Shown here piece by piece: positions 1-7,889 of a stretch of 64,000 bases of DNA. The stretch's first letter is position 1. Each line of letters begins with the position of its first letter. The position numbers and the translations under genes are program-made. The stretch comes from Pseudomonadota bacterium (GTDB lineage: Bacteria; Pseudomonadota; Alphaproteobacteria; SP197), in assembly GCA_039028155.1 (NCBI GenBank), contig JBCCIS010000020.1, positions 1 through 64,000 of the forward strand, given 5' to 3'. The notes beneath the pieces were generated by a model. The model was not told where the DNA came from. It saw only the letters and a program-made list of their open reading frames with translations, and searched no databases.

Positions 1-387
1 CCAGCCCATGCGCTGCTTGTAGGCGGCGAGCCGGTCAAGCGGAGCGCGTGCAGCGGCGACCAGGGTGACGTCGCGTTGGGCGAGATGGGTGGTGAGGCCG
101 TCGAAGTGGTCGGCGAGGTAGGAGCAGCTGGGGCAACCCTGTTCCCATTCAGGCCCGAACATGAAGTGGTAGACGATGAGCTGGCTGCGGCCATCGAACA
201 GGTCGGCGAGCGATATGTCGCCCGATGCGCCGTGGAACACATAGCCCTTGTCGACCTTGACCCATGGGAGATCGCGCCGCGCGGCGGCGAGGTCGTCGCG
301 CTGGCGCATGAAGGCCTTTTCCTGGGCCAGCAGGTCGCGGCGCGCGGCGACCCAATCGTCTTTGGAGACAACGGTATGCTGTGTCAT
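1..387 (-). CDS. DUF899 family thioredoxin-like protein, 3' end cut by window edge
   Basis: Reading the minus strand from ATG at 387 gives 129 codons with no stop before base 1, so the C-terminus lies outside. The protein opens MTQHTVVSKDDWVAARRDL and contains DLPWVKVDKGYVFHG and FMFGPEWEQGCPSCSYL, the hallmark blocks of the DUF899 family, whose fold is thioredoxin-like with a C-x-x-C-like segment. The biochemical role of the family is not established. The gene is divergent from an ArsR-type repressor at 484, with 87 bp between them, so the repressor may control it. Confidence is high for the family and low for function. Confidence 0.85.
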   Translation of the reverse strand, partial: MTQHTVVSKDDWVAARRDLLAQEKAFMRQRDDLAAARRDLPWVKVDKGYVFHGASGDISLADLFDGRSQLIVYHFMFGPEWEQGCPSCSYLADHFDGLTTHLAQRDVTLVAAARAPLDRLAAYKQRMGW

Positions 388-444
388 GACGGTTTCCCTC
401 CTGAGGTCGCCGCAGATTAAGGCTGCATCACCGGCAGACCTGCG

Positions 445-473
445 CTAATATTTTAGTGATTGCTATAATATAG
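445..473. promoter_or_regulatory. Probable ArsR promoter/operator
   Basis: An imperfect dyad, CTAATATTTTAG (445-456) and CTATAATATAG (463-473), lies between the divergent DUF899 and ArsR genes. It contains a perfect -10 hexamer TATAAT at 464-469, though no good -35 is visible. AT-rich dyads over the promoter are the usual ArsR/SmtB operator arrangement. The assignment is inferred from position and symmetry. Confidence 0.5.
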
Positions 474-483
474 GATGGCGACA

Positions 484-798
484 ATGGTGAGCAAGCCCGC
501 CGATGTGTTTCATGCCATTGCCGACGAAAACCGCCGCCGGCTGCTGGATCTGCTGCGCGACGGCGAGCGCTCGGTGCAGGAGCTGGTTGCCGAGATGACG
601 GTAACGGTCGGCGCGGTTTCGCAGCACCTGAAGGTCTTGCTGGAAAGCGGTCTGGTGACGCGGCGCAAGGACGGGCGCCGGCGTATCTATGCGGTGCGCG
701 CGGGTGCACTGAGCGAGGTGCACGCGTGGACGAACGAGTACCGCCAATTCTGGGACGACAGCTTTGACCGGCTGGACCGTTATCTCGAGAAGGACTAA
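484..798 (+). CDS. ArsR-family winged-helix transcriptional regulator
   Basis: About 104 residues, the usual ArsR length. It contains the pattern ADENRRRLLDLL followed by a helix-turn-helix (VGAVSQHLKVLLESGLV) and the beta wing (RRKDGRRRIYAV). No cysteine-rich metal site of the ArsR or SmtB type is visible. It therefore belongs with the non-metal, self-regulating ArsR proteins that often pair with small stress enzymes. An in-frame ATG at 475 abuts the -10 region; ATG 484 has AGGA eight bases upstream and is preferred. The gene is divergent from the DUF899 gene, its probable target. Confidence 0.85.
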   Translation: MVSKPADVFHAIADENRRRLLDLLRDGERSVQELVAEMTVTVGAVSQHLKVLLESGLVTRRKDGRRRIYAVRAGALSEVHAWTNEYRQFWDDSFDRLDRYLEKD

Positions 799-807
799 TC
801 GGTAGCG

Positions 808-1227
808 TCAGGCGGGATCGACGAACCGGTCGTCGGGGATGACGGCGATGGCTGTCAGTTCGACCAGGAAGCCGGGGTGGCCGAGGCCGGCGACCATGAC
901 CGATGTGCTGACCGGCGCGTTGTCGCCGCCGAAATAGCGCGTGCGCACCGCCTGGATCGCCGGCAGTTGGGCCGTGTCGGTGTAGTAGGTGGTGACAGCG
1001 ACGATATCGTCCAGGGTGCCGCCGGCGCCCGCCAGCACCGCGCGGATGTTATGGAAACACTGGTGGGTCTGGGCGGTGATGTCGCCCGGGCCGACAATCG
1101 TCTCGTTCTCATCCCAGGCGACCTGACCGGTCAGGTGAATCACGTGACCGGCATGCTGGACGACGCCCATGGAGAAGCCGCGGCCATGGGGTTGCCAGGT
1201 GCCCGGTGGGTTGAATCCCTTGGCCAT
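808..1227 (-). CDS. Rid-family (YjgF/YER057c/UK114) protein
   Basis: 139 residues with the Rid core: FSMGVVQHAGHVIHLTGQVAWD, TxQCFHNIRAVLAGAGGTLDDIV and the C-terminal VELTAIAVIP. RidA proteins deaminate reactive enamine/imine intermediates formed by PLP enzymes. The segment that carries the catalytic arginine in RidA (V-A-R-L-P) reads V-A-G-L-G here, so the arginine is missing. The protein probably belongs to another Rid subfamily whose substrate is unknown. It converges with the ArsR gene, with only 9 bp between their ends. Confidence 0.85.
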   Translation of the reverse strand: MAKGFNPPGTWQPHGRGFSMGVVQHAGHVIHLTGQVAWDENETIVGPGDITAQTHQCFHNIRAVLAGAGGTLDDIVAVTTYYTDTAQLPAIQAVRTRYFGGDNAPVSTSVMVAGLGHPGFLVELTAIAVIPDDRFVDPA

Positions 1228-1312
1228 GGTTTGTTCTCCTGTGTATAGTCACGGTGTTGATGCCGAGATCATCGGCGTAAGGCGCCGCCGCCGTCAACGA
1301 GGAGCCGACACC

Positions 1313-1329
1313 ATGACGACAAAAAAGGC
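1313..1329 (+). other. Candidate -1 frameshift site at the start of the GFA gene
   Basis: ATG 1313 has a strong Shine-Dalgarno (GAGGAG at 1299-1304, 8-bp spacing) but starts in the wrong frame. Its codons run ATG ACG ACA AAA AAG, which contains the classic slippery heptamer A AAA AAG. A one-base backward slip gives MTTKKGRC and then enters the GFA frame at MCGAV, restoring the C-x-C that the family uses for zinc. Alternatives are a missing A in the homopolymer (sequencing error) or a true start at ATG 1336. Confidence 0.45.
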
Positions 1330-1335
1330 CGCTGC

Positions 1336-1713
1336 ATGTGTGGCGCCGTCACGTTTGAATATGCGGGTCCGGAGAACTGGTGCGCGCACTGTCATTGCCG
1401 GGACTGCCGGCGCAACACGTCCTCGCCCTTCACCACATGGATCGGCGTTCCCGACGGCGCGTGGCGCTTCACCGCCGCTGAACCGCATGTCTATGAGTCG
1501 TCACCTGGTGCCAAACGCTATTTCTGTCATGTCTGCGGCACGCCAATGGCGTTCTCGACCGAACGTTATCCGCATGAAATGCACTTCTACGTCGCGAGCA
1601 TGGAAGAACCTGAGACCTACGCGCCGGAGTATCACTCGTTTGTCGCCGACCAGTTGCCATGGGTCCATCTGGCCGATGGCCTGCCGCGCAACGATGCAAG
1701 CAGCGATGCCTAA
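1336..1713 (+). CDS. GFA (glutathione-dependent formaldehyde-activating-like) zinc protein
   Basis: 125 residues from ATG 1336. Zinc-ligand clusters of the GFA fold are visible: CHCRDCRR near residue 20 and RYFCHVCGTPM near residue 60. The family normally begins with a G-x-C-x-C-G motif. Here its first cysteine is encoded just upstream of the ATG, in the codons reached only by a -1 slip from ATG 1313. GFA proteins are related to S-(hydroxymethyl)glutathione synthase, but most have no proven substrate. The downstream DUF5680 gene begins 27 bp later and may be cotranscribed. Confidence 0.8.
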   Translation: MCGAVTFEYAGPENWCAHCHCRDCRRNTSSPFTTWIGVPDGAWRFTAAEPHVYESSPGAKRYFCHVCGTPMAFSTERYPHEMHFYVASMEEPETYAPEYHSFVADQLPWVHLADGLPRNDASSDA

Positions 1714-1739
1714 ACGACTTTTGGGATTGGGATAAGGTG

Positions 1740-2210
1740 ATGGAAAACCATAACTTTAAGGGCTTCCTGATGGAAGCCAAGCGGCGCACCTATGCCGGCC
1801 AGGATGACGATGCCGGTGCGGCCGAACCGCTGTTGCCGTGTTCCAAGCAATTGGAATGGCAGGACGGTCCGCTGCTCTATCGCGATGTCTATTTCGGCAT
1901 GCGTCTGTTTACCGGGCTGGAGACGGTCTATCGCGATCGCCAAGCGGTCTGGGCGATGAGCTATTCCGGTGGTGTCGTCGACGGTATGGAAGACGCGGCG
2001 GTGAGTGATACCTACCGTTTCCTGCGCGACGCGTTGCGCATGGTACCGGAGGATCAGCCGTTCCGGGGGCCGGCGCATCACAAGAGCGGCGCGTTCACCT
2101 ACAGCGCCGTGGCGTCAGGCGATACCGCGCGATTTGAGGGGCGAGAGGAAATTCATGATGGTGGACGACTCTGTTATGCGCTGAGCTACGCCGGCGGCGC
2201 GGTGATCTGA
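1740..2210 (+). CDS. DUF5680 domain protein
   Basis: 156 residues from ATG 1740. The pattern FLMEAKRRTYAGQ, LLYRDVYFGMRLFTGLETVYRD, VWAMSYSGGVVD and a final LCYALSYAGG matches DUF5680, a small domain often found alone or beside helix-turn-helix proteins. No catalytic residues are known for it. The frame is open further upstream, but that stretch overlaps the GFA gene. This is the last clearly non-phage gene on the left side of the phage-derived island. Confidence 0.75.
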   Translation: MENHNFKGFLMEAKRRTYAGQDDDAGAAEPLLPCSKQLEWQDGPLLYRDVYFGMRLFTGLETVYRDRQAVWAMSYSGGVVDGMEDAAVSDTYRFLRDALRMVPEDQPFRGPAHHKSGAFTYSAVASGDTARFEGREEIHDGGRLCYALSYAGGAVI

Positions 2211-2276
2211 CAACGATGCGCGCGGTAGGCGTCTATGACCCTGTTTTGTTTCGATAAAACAATCCGCACTTTTTGC

Positions 2277-2305
2277 TTGCAATGTGCGACAAATCTGGCT
2301 AAGGT
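2277..2305 (+). promoter_or_regulatory. Sigma70-like promoter at the left edge of the phage island
   Basis: TTGCAA (2277-2282), a 17-bp spacer and TAAGGT (2300-2305). The predicted start site is near 2312, only about 40 bases before the terminator-like hairpin at 2326-2354, so a transcript starting here would be short unless it is antiterminated. Confidence 0.4.
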
Positions 2306-2325
2306 GCATCATCCTTGAAGCATTG

Positions 2326-2354
2326 CGCCTCGGCCACATCGGCCGGGGCGTTTT
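2326..2354 (+). terminator. Rho-independent terminator-like hairpin
   Basis: A ten-pair GC-rich stem, CGCCTCGGCC with GGCCGGGGCG (one G-T wobble), a five-base loop and a TTTT run. It could end readthrough from the DUF5680 side or attenuate the promoter just upstream. Confidence 0.6.
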
Positions 2355-2375
2355 GCATTGGGGCGACTGTGTGGT

Positions 2376-2804
2376 TTAGGCGCCCATGTCCTTGGCGGCG
2401 CGCGTCATCTGTTGCGCCAGTGCCGCGACGAGGTTGGGCGCCAGACTGACATTGATGATGCCGCCCTGGGCATCGGCGATCTGCAGAACCGCCATGGACA
2501 TGTCACGGGCGACGCCCAGGTTGACCGATTTCGGCTCGACCATCGTGTCCGTATCGACCGTGGTCTTGATCTGATGATCGATGCCGGCGGCTTCGAGCCG
2601 CTCGATCGCCTTGGTGCGGGCGCGGGTCAGATAACCGATAAGATTGCCGATCGCTGAGGTCGGCGTGATGAAGCGATGACGCCGGCCATCCTTGGCCTCG
2701 ACTGTGACCGCGACGGCCTTGCCTTGATCCATGATGTGAATCTGATTGCCGAGACGGTCGATGTGGATGTCGACGGGGTCTTGGTCGTTGCCTCTTTCGG
2801 TCAT
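2376..2804 (-). CDS. Hypothetical protein divergent from the small terminase
   Basis: 142 residues from ATG 2804; the minus frame stays open further upstream but only through terminase sequence. The composition looks coding: IDRLGNQIHIMDQGKAVAVTVEAKDGRRHRF, then a helix-rich middle (LTRARTKAIERLEAAG) and VSLAPNLVAALAQQM near the end. I do not recognise the family. It is the only minus-strand gene in the structural block apart from the immunity candidate at 17172. It starts 14 bp from the small terminase start, too close for two ordinary promoters. A regulatory role is possible but unproven. Confidence 0.6.
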   Translation of the reverse strand: MTERGNDQDPVDIHIDRLGNQIHIMDQGKAVAVTVEAKDGRRHRFITPTSAIGNLIGYLTRARTKAIERLEAAGIDHQIKTTVDTDTMVEPKSVNLGVARDMSMAVLQIADAQGGIINVSLAPNLVAALAQQMTRAAKDMGA

Positions 2805-2818
2805 GGTGTTGGACTCGC

Positions 2819-3289
2819 GTGGCCAGGGGGCGCAACGCATACGACGGGAGGCATGATCTGACCAGAAAAAGCGGCCGGCCGTCGACCTATACCGAAGCGA
2901 TCGCGACGGTCTTGTGCGACCGGCTGGCGGCGGGCGAGAGCCTGCGCGCGATATGCCGCGATGCCGATATGCCGGGTCGCCAGACGGTGGCGGACTGGCT
3001 GACGCGCGACGCGGACTTTTTTGAACGCTACACACGCGCCCGCATGGTCGGCCTAGATGATATGGCCGACGAGCTTCTGGAGATCGCCGACACCGCGGGT
3101 TCGAGCGACGGACCGGCAGCGCGGGCGAGCGCGGAGGTGCAGCGCGCCAAGCTGCGTATCGATACGCGCCGCTGGCTGCTTTCGAAACTGGCGCCGCAGC
3201 GTTATGGCGAGCGCATTCAGCACGAGCACCACGGCGATGTCGTCGTGACAACGAGGATTCATCTGGGTGGCGCAACAGGTCGAGATTGA
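2819..3289 (+). CDS. Phage terminase small subunit
   Basis: 156 residues from a GTG start. The N-terminal third reads KSGRPSTYTEAIATVLCDRL, then SLRAICRDADMPGRQTVADWL, the helix-turn-helix typical of small terminases that recognise the packaging site. The rest is an oligomerisation-type helical region (AEVQRAKLRIDTRRWLLSKLAPQRYGERI) that is also common in this family. It overlaps the large terminase start by 23 bp. The GTG start has no obvious Shine-Dalgarno, so the N-terminus is uncertain. Confidence 0.85.
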   Translation: MARGRNAYDGRHDLTRKSGRPSTYTEAIATVLCDRLAAGESLRAICRDADMPGRQTVADWLTRDADFFERYTRARMVGLDDMADELLEIADTAGSSDGPAARASAEVQRAKLRIDTRRWLLSKLAPQRYGERIQHEHHGDVVVTTRIHLGGATGRD

Positions 3290-4709
3290 CTACAGGCCCG
3301 CCGGACCGACGCTCGACCGCTTTCATCTCTCAGACAGTTTCTTCCGTGTCCTGATCGGGCCCTTGGGCTCGGCCAAGACGACGGCGTGCTGCATGGAGGT
3401 GTGGCGGCGCATTGCGGCCCAGGCGCCCGGTGCCAAAGGCGTGCGCGCATCGCGTTGGTTGATGGTCAGAAGCACCTATCCTGAGCTGGAGACCACGACC
3501 ATCCCGGAATGGCGCGGGCTGTTCGGCGACGCCTTCGGGCGCTTCACCCATGGGCATCCGCCGCTGCATCGCATCAACGTAGCGCTGCCGGATCGGACGA
3601 AGGTCGAGGCCGAGGTGGTGTTCATGGCGCTCGACGATCCGGACGGGCCGGAGAAGCTGCGCGGCATGGCGCTGACCGGGATCTGGTTCAACGAGCTGCG
3701 CGAGATACCGCGCGCCGTCGTCACCATGGGTCTGGGCCGCGTCGGGCGCTTTCCGCCGCAGCGCGATGGCGGTCCCGCTTGGTTTGGCGCCATCGCGGAT
3801 ACCAATCCGTGCGGCGAGGACCATTGGCTTTATGAGGTTGCGGAGGTCGACCGGCCGGACGGCTGGTCGGTTTTCCGTCAGCCCGGCGGGGTGGTCAGAG
3901 ACAATGGGCAGTGGGTCGAAAACAAGAAGGCCGAGAACGTCCAGAACCTCCCCGCCAACTATTATAGGAACCAGCTGGCCGGTAACACGGAAGACTGGAT
4001 CAAGGTTTACCTGGCTGGCGAGTACGGCTTTGTCATGGACGGCAAGCCGGTGTTCTCGGAATACGCCGACAGCGTGCACTGTCGCGAGGTCGAGCCGGTG
4101 AAGGGACTGCCTGTAACGGTGGGGTTGGACTTCGGACTGACACCGGCGGCGCTCTTTTCGCAGCAACGTTCCAACGGCCGCGTCCTGTGGTTCGATGAGG
4201 TGATCGGCGAGGACATGGGCGCGGTCCGTTTCGCCGAGGCCCTGCATCAACGCGTCGCCGCGCAGTGGGCTGACTATGAGATCACCTGGGTCGGCGATCC
4301 CGCCGGTGATGCGCGCGCCCAGACCGACGAACGCACGGTGTTCGATATTCTGCGGGCGCACGACATTCCCGCAAGGCCTGCACCGACTAACGACTTTACG
4401 TTACGGCGCGAGGCGGTCGCGCGGCCGATGGGACGCCTGATCGACGGCGAGCCCGGATTCGTGCTGCATCCGCGCTGTCGCATGGCACGCAAGGCGCTGA
4501 TGGGCGGCTACTGCTATCGCCGCAAGGGCGAGGGCAGCGAGCGTCGGGTTCAGGACCGCCCCGACAAGAACGAATACAGCCACATCGCCGATGCCGGGCA
4601 GTACGCGAACTTAGGCCTCGGCGAAGGCCAGGCCGTGCTGAACCGCGAGAAGACACACACGCGGCGGCGCCAACGCGTCGCCCATTCCGACTACGATTGG
4701 AGCCAATGA
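3267..4709 (+). CDS. Phage terminase large subunit (packaging ATPase-nuclease)
   Basis: 480 residues from GTG 3267. The Walker A motif GPLGSAKTT is at about residues 31-39 and a Walker B-like IWFNE at about 139-143. The C-terminal RNase H-like nuclease shows its acidic residues in VGLDFGLTPAALF (about D288) and WVGDPAGDA (about D344). It would translocate DNA into the procapsid and cut it, docking on the portal encoded just downstream. The length and both domains are complete, so packaging could still function. The stop overlaps the next gene as ATGA. Confidence 0.92.
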   Translation: MAQQVEIDYRPAGPTLDRFHLSDSFFRVLIGPLGSAKTTACCMEVWRRIAAQAPGAKGVRASRWLMVRSTYPELETTTIPEWRGLFGDAFGRFTHGHPPLHRINVALPDRTKVEAEVVFMALDDPDGPEKLRGMALTGIWFNELREIPRAVVTMGLGRVGRFPPQRDGGPAWFGAIADTNPCGEDHWLYEVAEVDRPDGWSVFRQPGGVVRDNGQWVENKKAENVQNLPANYYRNQLAGNTEDWIKVYLAGEYGFVMDGKPVFSEYADSVHCREVEPVKGLPVTVGLDFGLTPAALFSQQRSNGRVLWFDEVIGEDMGAVRFAEALHQRVAAQWADYEITWVGDPAGDARAQTDERTVFDILRAHDIPARPAPTNDFTLRREAVARPMGRLIDGEPGFVLHPRCRMARKALMGGYCYRRKGEGSERRVQDRPDKNEYSHIADAGQYANLGLGEGQAVLNREKTHTRRRQRVAHSDYDWSQ

Positions 4710-4918
4710 TGGGAGCGATCTTTTCACCGCCCAAACCGCAGTTCAGGCCCGTGCCGGAGCCGGCACCCGCCATCGACGATGCGGAGAACGAGGAGGTCGT
4801 GCGCCGCCAGCGCCTGGCCGCTGCCCAAGCCAAGGGACGGCAGAGTACGATCCTGACCGGCAGTCAGGGCGTGACGTCGTCAGCGCCGGTACAGGTCAAG
4901 ACGATCCTGGGGGCCTGA
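4706..4918 (+). CDS. Small phage protein with TILTG and KTILG motifs
   Basis: 70 residues from ATG 4706, overlapping the terminase stop as ATGA. It has a proline-rich N-terminus (PPKPQFRPVPEPAPA), a short charged helix (ENEEVVRRQRLAAAQ), then STILTG and a C-terminal KTILGA. Similar short proteins ending in K-T-[IL]-L-G are common between terminase and portal genes of podoviral prophages. Their role is unknown, possibly a head-completion or packaging cofactor. The next gene is a related twin. Confidence 0.7.
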   Translation: MMGAIFSPPKPQFRPVPEPAPAIDDAENEEVVRRQRLAAAQAKGRQSTILTGSQGVTSSAPVQVKTILGA

Positions 4919-4922
4919 CACC

Positions 4923-5147
4923 GTGGCTGCTTTCTCAAACGCAATCCAATTCGCAACCATGAAGCCTGGACCTGAGCGTGACGCGTTTGCGCGCAAGGTG
5001 GGTTTCAACGTTCCTCCCAGACCTGCACCCATCAATCGGGGGGAACCGCCGGTGCGGACGAGAGGCCAGGGAAGCACAATCTTGACCGGTGGAAGCACTG
5101 ATTCCGGTCAGACGCCGGCACAACACAAAACACTTCTGGGGTCTTAG
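4923..5147 (+). CDS. Second small phage protein with TILTG and KTLLG motifs
   Basis: 74 residues from GTG 4923. The first half (FATMKPGPERDAFARKVGF) differs from the gene before it, but the second half repeats GSTILTGG and a terminal HKTLLGS. The two genes therefore share a C-terminal module and probably arose by tandem duplication with divergence of their N-termini. The gene ends at the base before the portal ATG, so it is translationally linked with the portal. Function unknown. Confidence 0.65.
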   Translation: MAAFSNAIQFATMKPGPERDAFARKVGFNVPPRPAPINRGEPPVRTRGQGSTILTGGSTDSGQTPAQHKTLLGS

Positions 5148-6782
5148 ATGAACGAACTGGGTGAGAAGGTCGTCAAGCGCCAGGAGCACTTGGCGGCCGA
5201 CCGGTCTGTGTGGGAAGAGGCATGGTCGGAGCTTGCCGACTATGTGCTGCCGCGCCGTGCCGATTTTCAGATCAAACGTCTGGCAGGCGAGCAGCGTTTG
5301 CGCGCGGGCAAGGTGTTCGATTCAACGCCGGTGCTGGCCAACGAAATGCTGGCGGCGGGCCTGCACAGCCTGCTGACCAACCCCGACAGCGACTGGTTCC
5401 GCCTGGAGATGGACGATCTGGCGGTCAACGAGATCGACGCGGTGAAGGAGTGGTTGGAGGACGCACGCCGGCGCATGGCACTTGTGTTCCAGACGCCGTC
5501 GTCGGGCTTCGCGCCCGCCATGCACGAGCTTTACATGGATCTGGGCGCGTTCGGCACGGGCTGCATGCTGATCGAGGACGGCGTGCGGTTCCGGACGTTT
5601 CATCTGGCCGAGATCTTTCCGGTCGAGAACCAGGTGGGTCTGATCGACACGGTCTACCGACGCTTCTCCTGGACGGCACGCCAGATTGCCGAACGGTTCG
5701 GCGAGGCGGTGCTGCCGGCGGAGATCAAGAACGCGGCTGCTGGGATGATGGGTCGTGGTGGCCACGACAAGCGGCCGGACAAGACGTTCGAGATCGTGCA
5801 CTGCGTCGCGCCGCGGCCGGTACGCGATCCGCGGCGGCTCGACAACCGCAACATGGCGTTCATGTCGGTCTATGTCGATGTGAAGACCAAGACCGTTCTG
5901 GAGGATTCCGGCTTCCGCGAGTTCCCCTATGTCGTGCCGCGCTGGGCGAAGATTCCGGGCGAGAAGTTCGGGCGTTCGCCGGCGTGGACGATGCTGCCGG
6001 ACATCAAGATGCTGAACGCAATGCAGAAGACGGTGCTGAAGGGCGCGCAGAAGACCGTCGATCCGCCGCTGTTGATCGCCGATGACGGCGTTATTCAGCC
6101 GTTGTCGACGGTGCCGGGCGGGCTCAACTATGGCGGTGTCGACGCCAACGGGCGCCAGCTCGTGCAGCCCTTGGCGACCGGCGCGCGCATCGACATTGGG
6201 CTGGAGATGATCGAGCGGTTACGCGAACACATCCGCTTTGCGTTTATGGCGCCCTTGATGATGACGCCCGACAGTCCGGTGAAGACGGCGACCGAGGTCG
6301 TGATTGAACGCGACGAACGGCTCAGGCTGATGAGCCCGGTATTGGGCCGCCTGCAGACCGAGTTCCTGGGCCCGCTGATCGAGCGGGTGTTCGCGATCCT
6401 GGCAAGGCGCGGCGCGTTCCGCTCGGCGCCGGAGGTGCTTCAAGGCCGCGCGTTCTCCGTGCGCTATGTGAGCCCGGTCGCACGGGCGCAACGGTCCGGC
6501 GACCTCGTCGAGTTCGCCCGTACCATGGAGATGGTGGGGCCGATGGGCGCGCTGGATCCTTCCGTTTACGACAACTTCGACTTCGATAAGGGTGCGCGCG
6601 AGATCTCCCAGATCACCGGGATCTCGGCGAAGTTCGTGCGCGACCCGCAGGAGGTCGAGGCGTTGCGGGCGGCGCGCGAGGAAGCGCAGCAACAGCAACT
6701 CGCGCTGCAGCAGGCGATGGAGGTCGCGAAGGCCGCGGGCGATGCCGCGCCGGCGATCCGCGAACTGAATGCCGCCGTTTAG
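5148..6782 (+). CDS. Portal / head-to-tail connector protein (T7 gp8-like)
   Basis: 544 residues. The sequence follows the podoviral head-tail connector family throughout: an N-terminal helical clip (WEEAWSELADYVLPRRADF), DSTPVLANEMLAAGLHSLLTNP, a GAFGTGCML segment, PYVVPRW, TPDSPVKTATEVVIERDERL, and a Q-rich C-terminal barrel helix. Twelve copies would form the DNA channel and dock the terminase, scaffold and tail-tubular protein A. The length agrees with T7-like portals (about 535). It overlaps the next start by 14 bp, in a tightly coupled head operon. Confidence 0.9.
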   Translation: MNELGEKVVKRQEHLAADRSVWEEAWSELADYVLPRRADFQIKRLAGEQRLRAGKVFDSTPVLANEMLAAGLHSLLTNPDSDWFRLEMDDLAVNEIDAVKEWLEDARRRMALVFQTPSSGFAPAMHELYMDLGAFGTGCMLIEDGVRFRTFHLAEIFPVENQVGLIDTVYRRFSWTARQIAERFGEAVLPAEIKNAAAGMMGRGGHDKRPDKTFEIVHCVAPRPVRDPRRLDNRNMAFMSVYVDVKTKTVLEDSGFREFPYVVPRWAKIPGEKFGRSPAWTMLPDIKMLNAMQKTVLKGAQKTVDPPLLIADDGVIQPLSTVPGGLNYGGVDANGRQLVQPLATGARIDIGLEMIERLREHIRFAFMAPLMMTPDSPVKTATEVVIERDERLRLMSPVLGRLQTEFLGPLIERVFAILARRGAFRSAPEVLQGRAFSVRYVSPVARAQRSGDLVEFARTMEMVGPMGALDPSVYDNFDFDKGAREISQITGISAKFVRDPQEVEALRAAREEAQQQQLALQQAMEVAKAAGDAAPAIRELNAAV

Positions 6783-7023
6783 ATCGAGCCAGCGGCGCGT
6801 CGACTACGGCCTGACGTTTTCCAGCGACCACGGCAAGCGCGTCTTGAAGGACCTCTACCGTTTCTGCGGCATGGGCCAGCCGAGCTTCGTGCCCGGCGCG
6901 CCGGACGAGACCGCGTTCAACGAAGGCAAGCGGCGGGTGTTCTTAAGGCTCGCCGCGTTGCTGGAACTGGACGACGTCGCCATGCGCCGCATGATTGGCG
7001 ATCACGAAGGAGATCCGCTTTGA
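6769..7023 (+). CDS. Bbp19-like small phage structural protein
   Basis: 84 residues starting inside the portal 3' end. The pattern DHGKRVLKDLYRFCGMGQPSFVPG..ETAFNEGKRRVFLRLAALLELD resembles Bbp19 of Bordetella podovirus BPP-1 and its relatives, which lie between portal and scaffold genes. The function in the virion is not known. It ends overlapping the TTG start of the scaffold and supplies its AAGGAG ribosome-binding site. Confidence 0.75.
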   Translation: MPPFRSSQRRVDYGLTFSSDHGKRVLKDLYRFCGMGQPSFVPGAPDETAFNEGKRRVFLRLAALLELDDVAMRRMIGDHEGDPL

Positions 7024-7832
7024 GCGAGGAGAACGAGGTTCAGACAGCCACGCCCGAAGCGTCGGAGCCGAGCTGGCGCGAGGCGTTGCCGGAGGATCTG
7101 AGGGATGACCCTATCCTCGGGCGTTTCAACGACGTGCCGGCCATGGCGAAGGCGCTTGTCTCGGCGCAGAAGATGGTCGGCGCCGACAAGATCGCCGTGC
7201 CATCAGCCGGCGACACGGAGGCCTGGGGCAAGGTTTATGACCGCTTGGGGCGGCCGAAGAATGGCGATGCCTATGACTTGGCACCGCCCGGTGGGTTCTC
7301 GACCGATGACGGTATGATCGCCGGCTTTCGCGAGACGGCGCACGGTCTGGGCCTGTCGGCGGATCAGGCCAAGGGGCTGTTCGATTGGTTCATGGGGGCC
7401 GAAGGCGCGCGCCATGGCGGCATCCAGGAACAGATGACCGCGATGATGCGCGACAACGAAATGGCGCTGCGCCACGAGTGGGGTGCGGCCTATGACGAGA
7501 AGATCACGCTGGCCTCGGCCGCGGTCCACGCGCTGTTGGGCGATGATGGTGTCAACGAGTTGAACGCCAAGGGCTATGGCACCGACCCCTTTGTCCTGCG
7601 TCTGCTGGCCGCGGTCGGCGAACGCGTCGTCGAGGGCCGAGTCGACGGCGAGGGACCGCGCGGCCTGGGCCGCTCGCCTGGCGAGGCGCGTAACGAGATC
7701 GCGCGACTGCAGGCTGATCAAGACTTCATCCGGTCCTACCAAGACCGCACCCATCCCGACCACGCCGACGCGGTCGCGCGCATGAGCGGGCTCTACCAGC
7801 TGGCTTATCCGGGTGGTGACGGCGGCGGTTAG
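7020..7832 (+). CDS. Capsid assembly scaffolding protein
   Basis: 270 residues from a TTG start; AAGGAG lies about 9 bases upstream and the TTG overlaps the preceding stop. The N-terminus is acidic and disordered, then come WREALPEDLRDDPILGRFNDVPAMAKALVSAQKMVG and YDLAPPGG, typical of podoviral scaffolds, and a helical C-terminus (LRHEWGAAYDEKI ... HPDHADAVARM). It would guide capsid assembly and then leave the head. Its last 130 residues resemble the protein at 23201, so the phage carries two scaffold-like copies. Confidence 0.8.
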   Translation: MSEENEVQTATPEASEPSWREALPEDLRDDPILGRFNDVPAMAKALVSAQKMVGADKIAVPSAGDTEAWGKVYDRLGRPKNGDAYDLAPPGGFSTDDGMIAGFRETAHGLGLSADQAKGLFDWFMGAEGARHGGIQEQMTAMMRDNEMALRHEWGAAYDEKITLASAAVHALLGDDGVNELNAKGYGTDPFVLRLLAAVGERVVEGRVDGEGPRGLGRSPGEARNEIARLQADQDFIRSYQDRTHPDHADAVARMSGLYQLAYPGGDGGG

Positions 7833-7889
7833 CCGCATCCCTTCTTTCAGTTCCCAAACAGTCTACGCCAACGCAACAAGGAGACGGAC

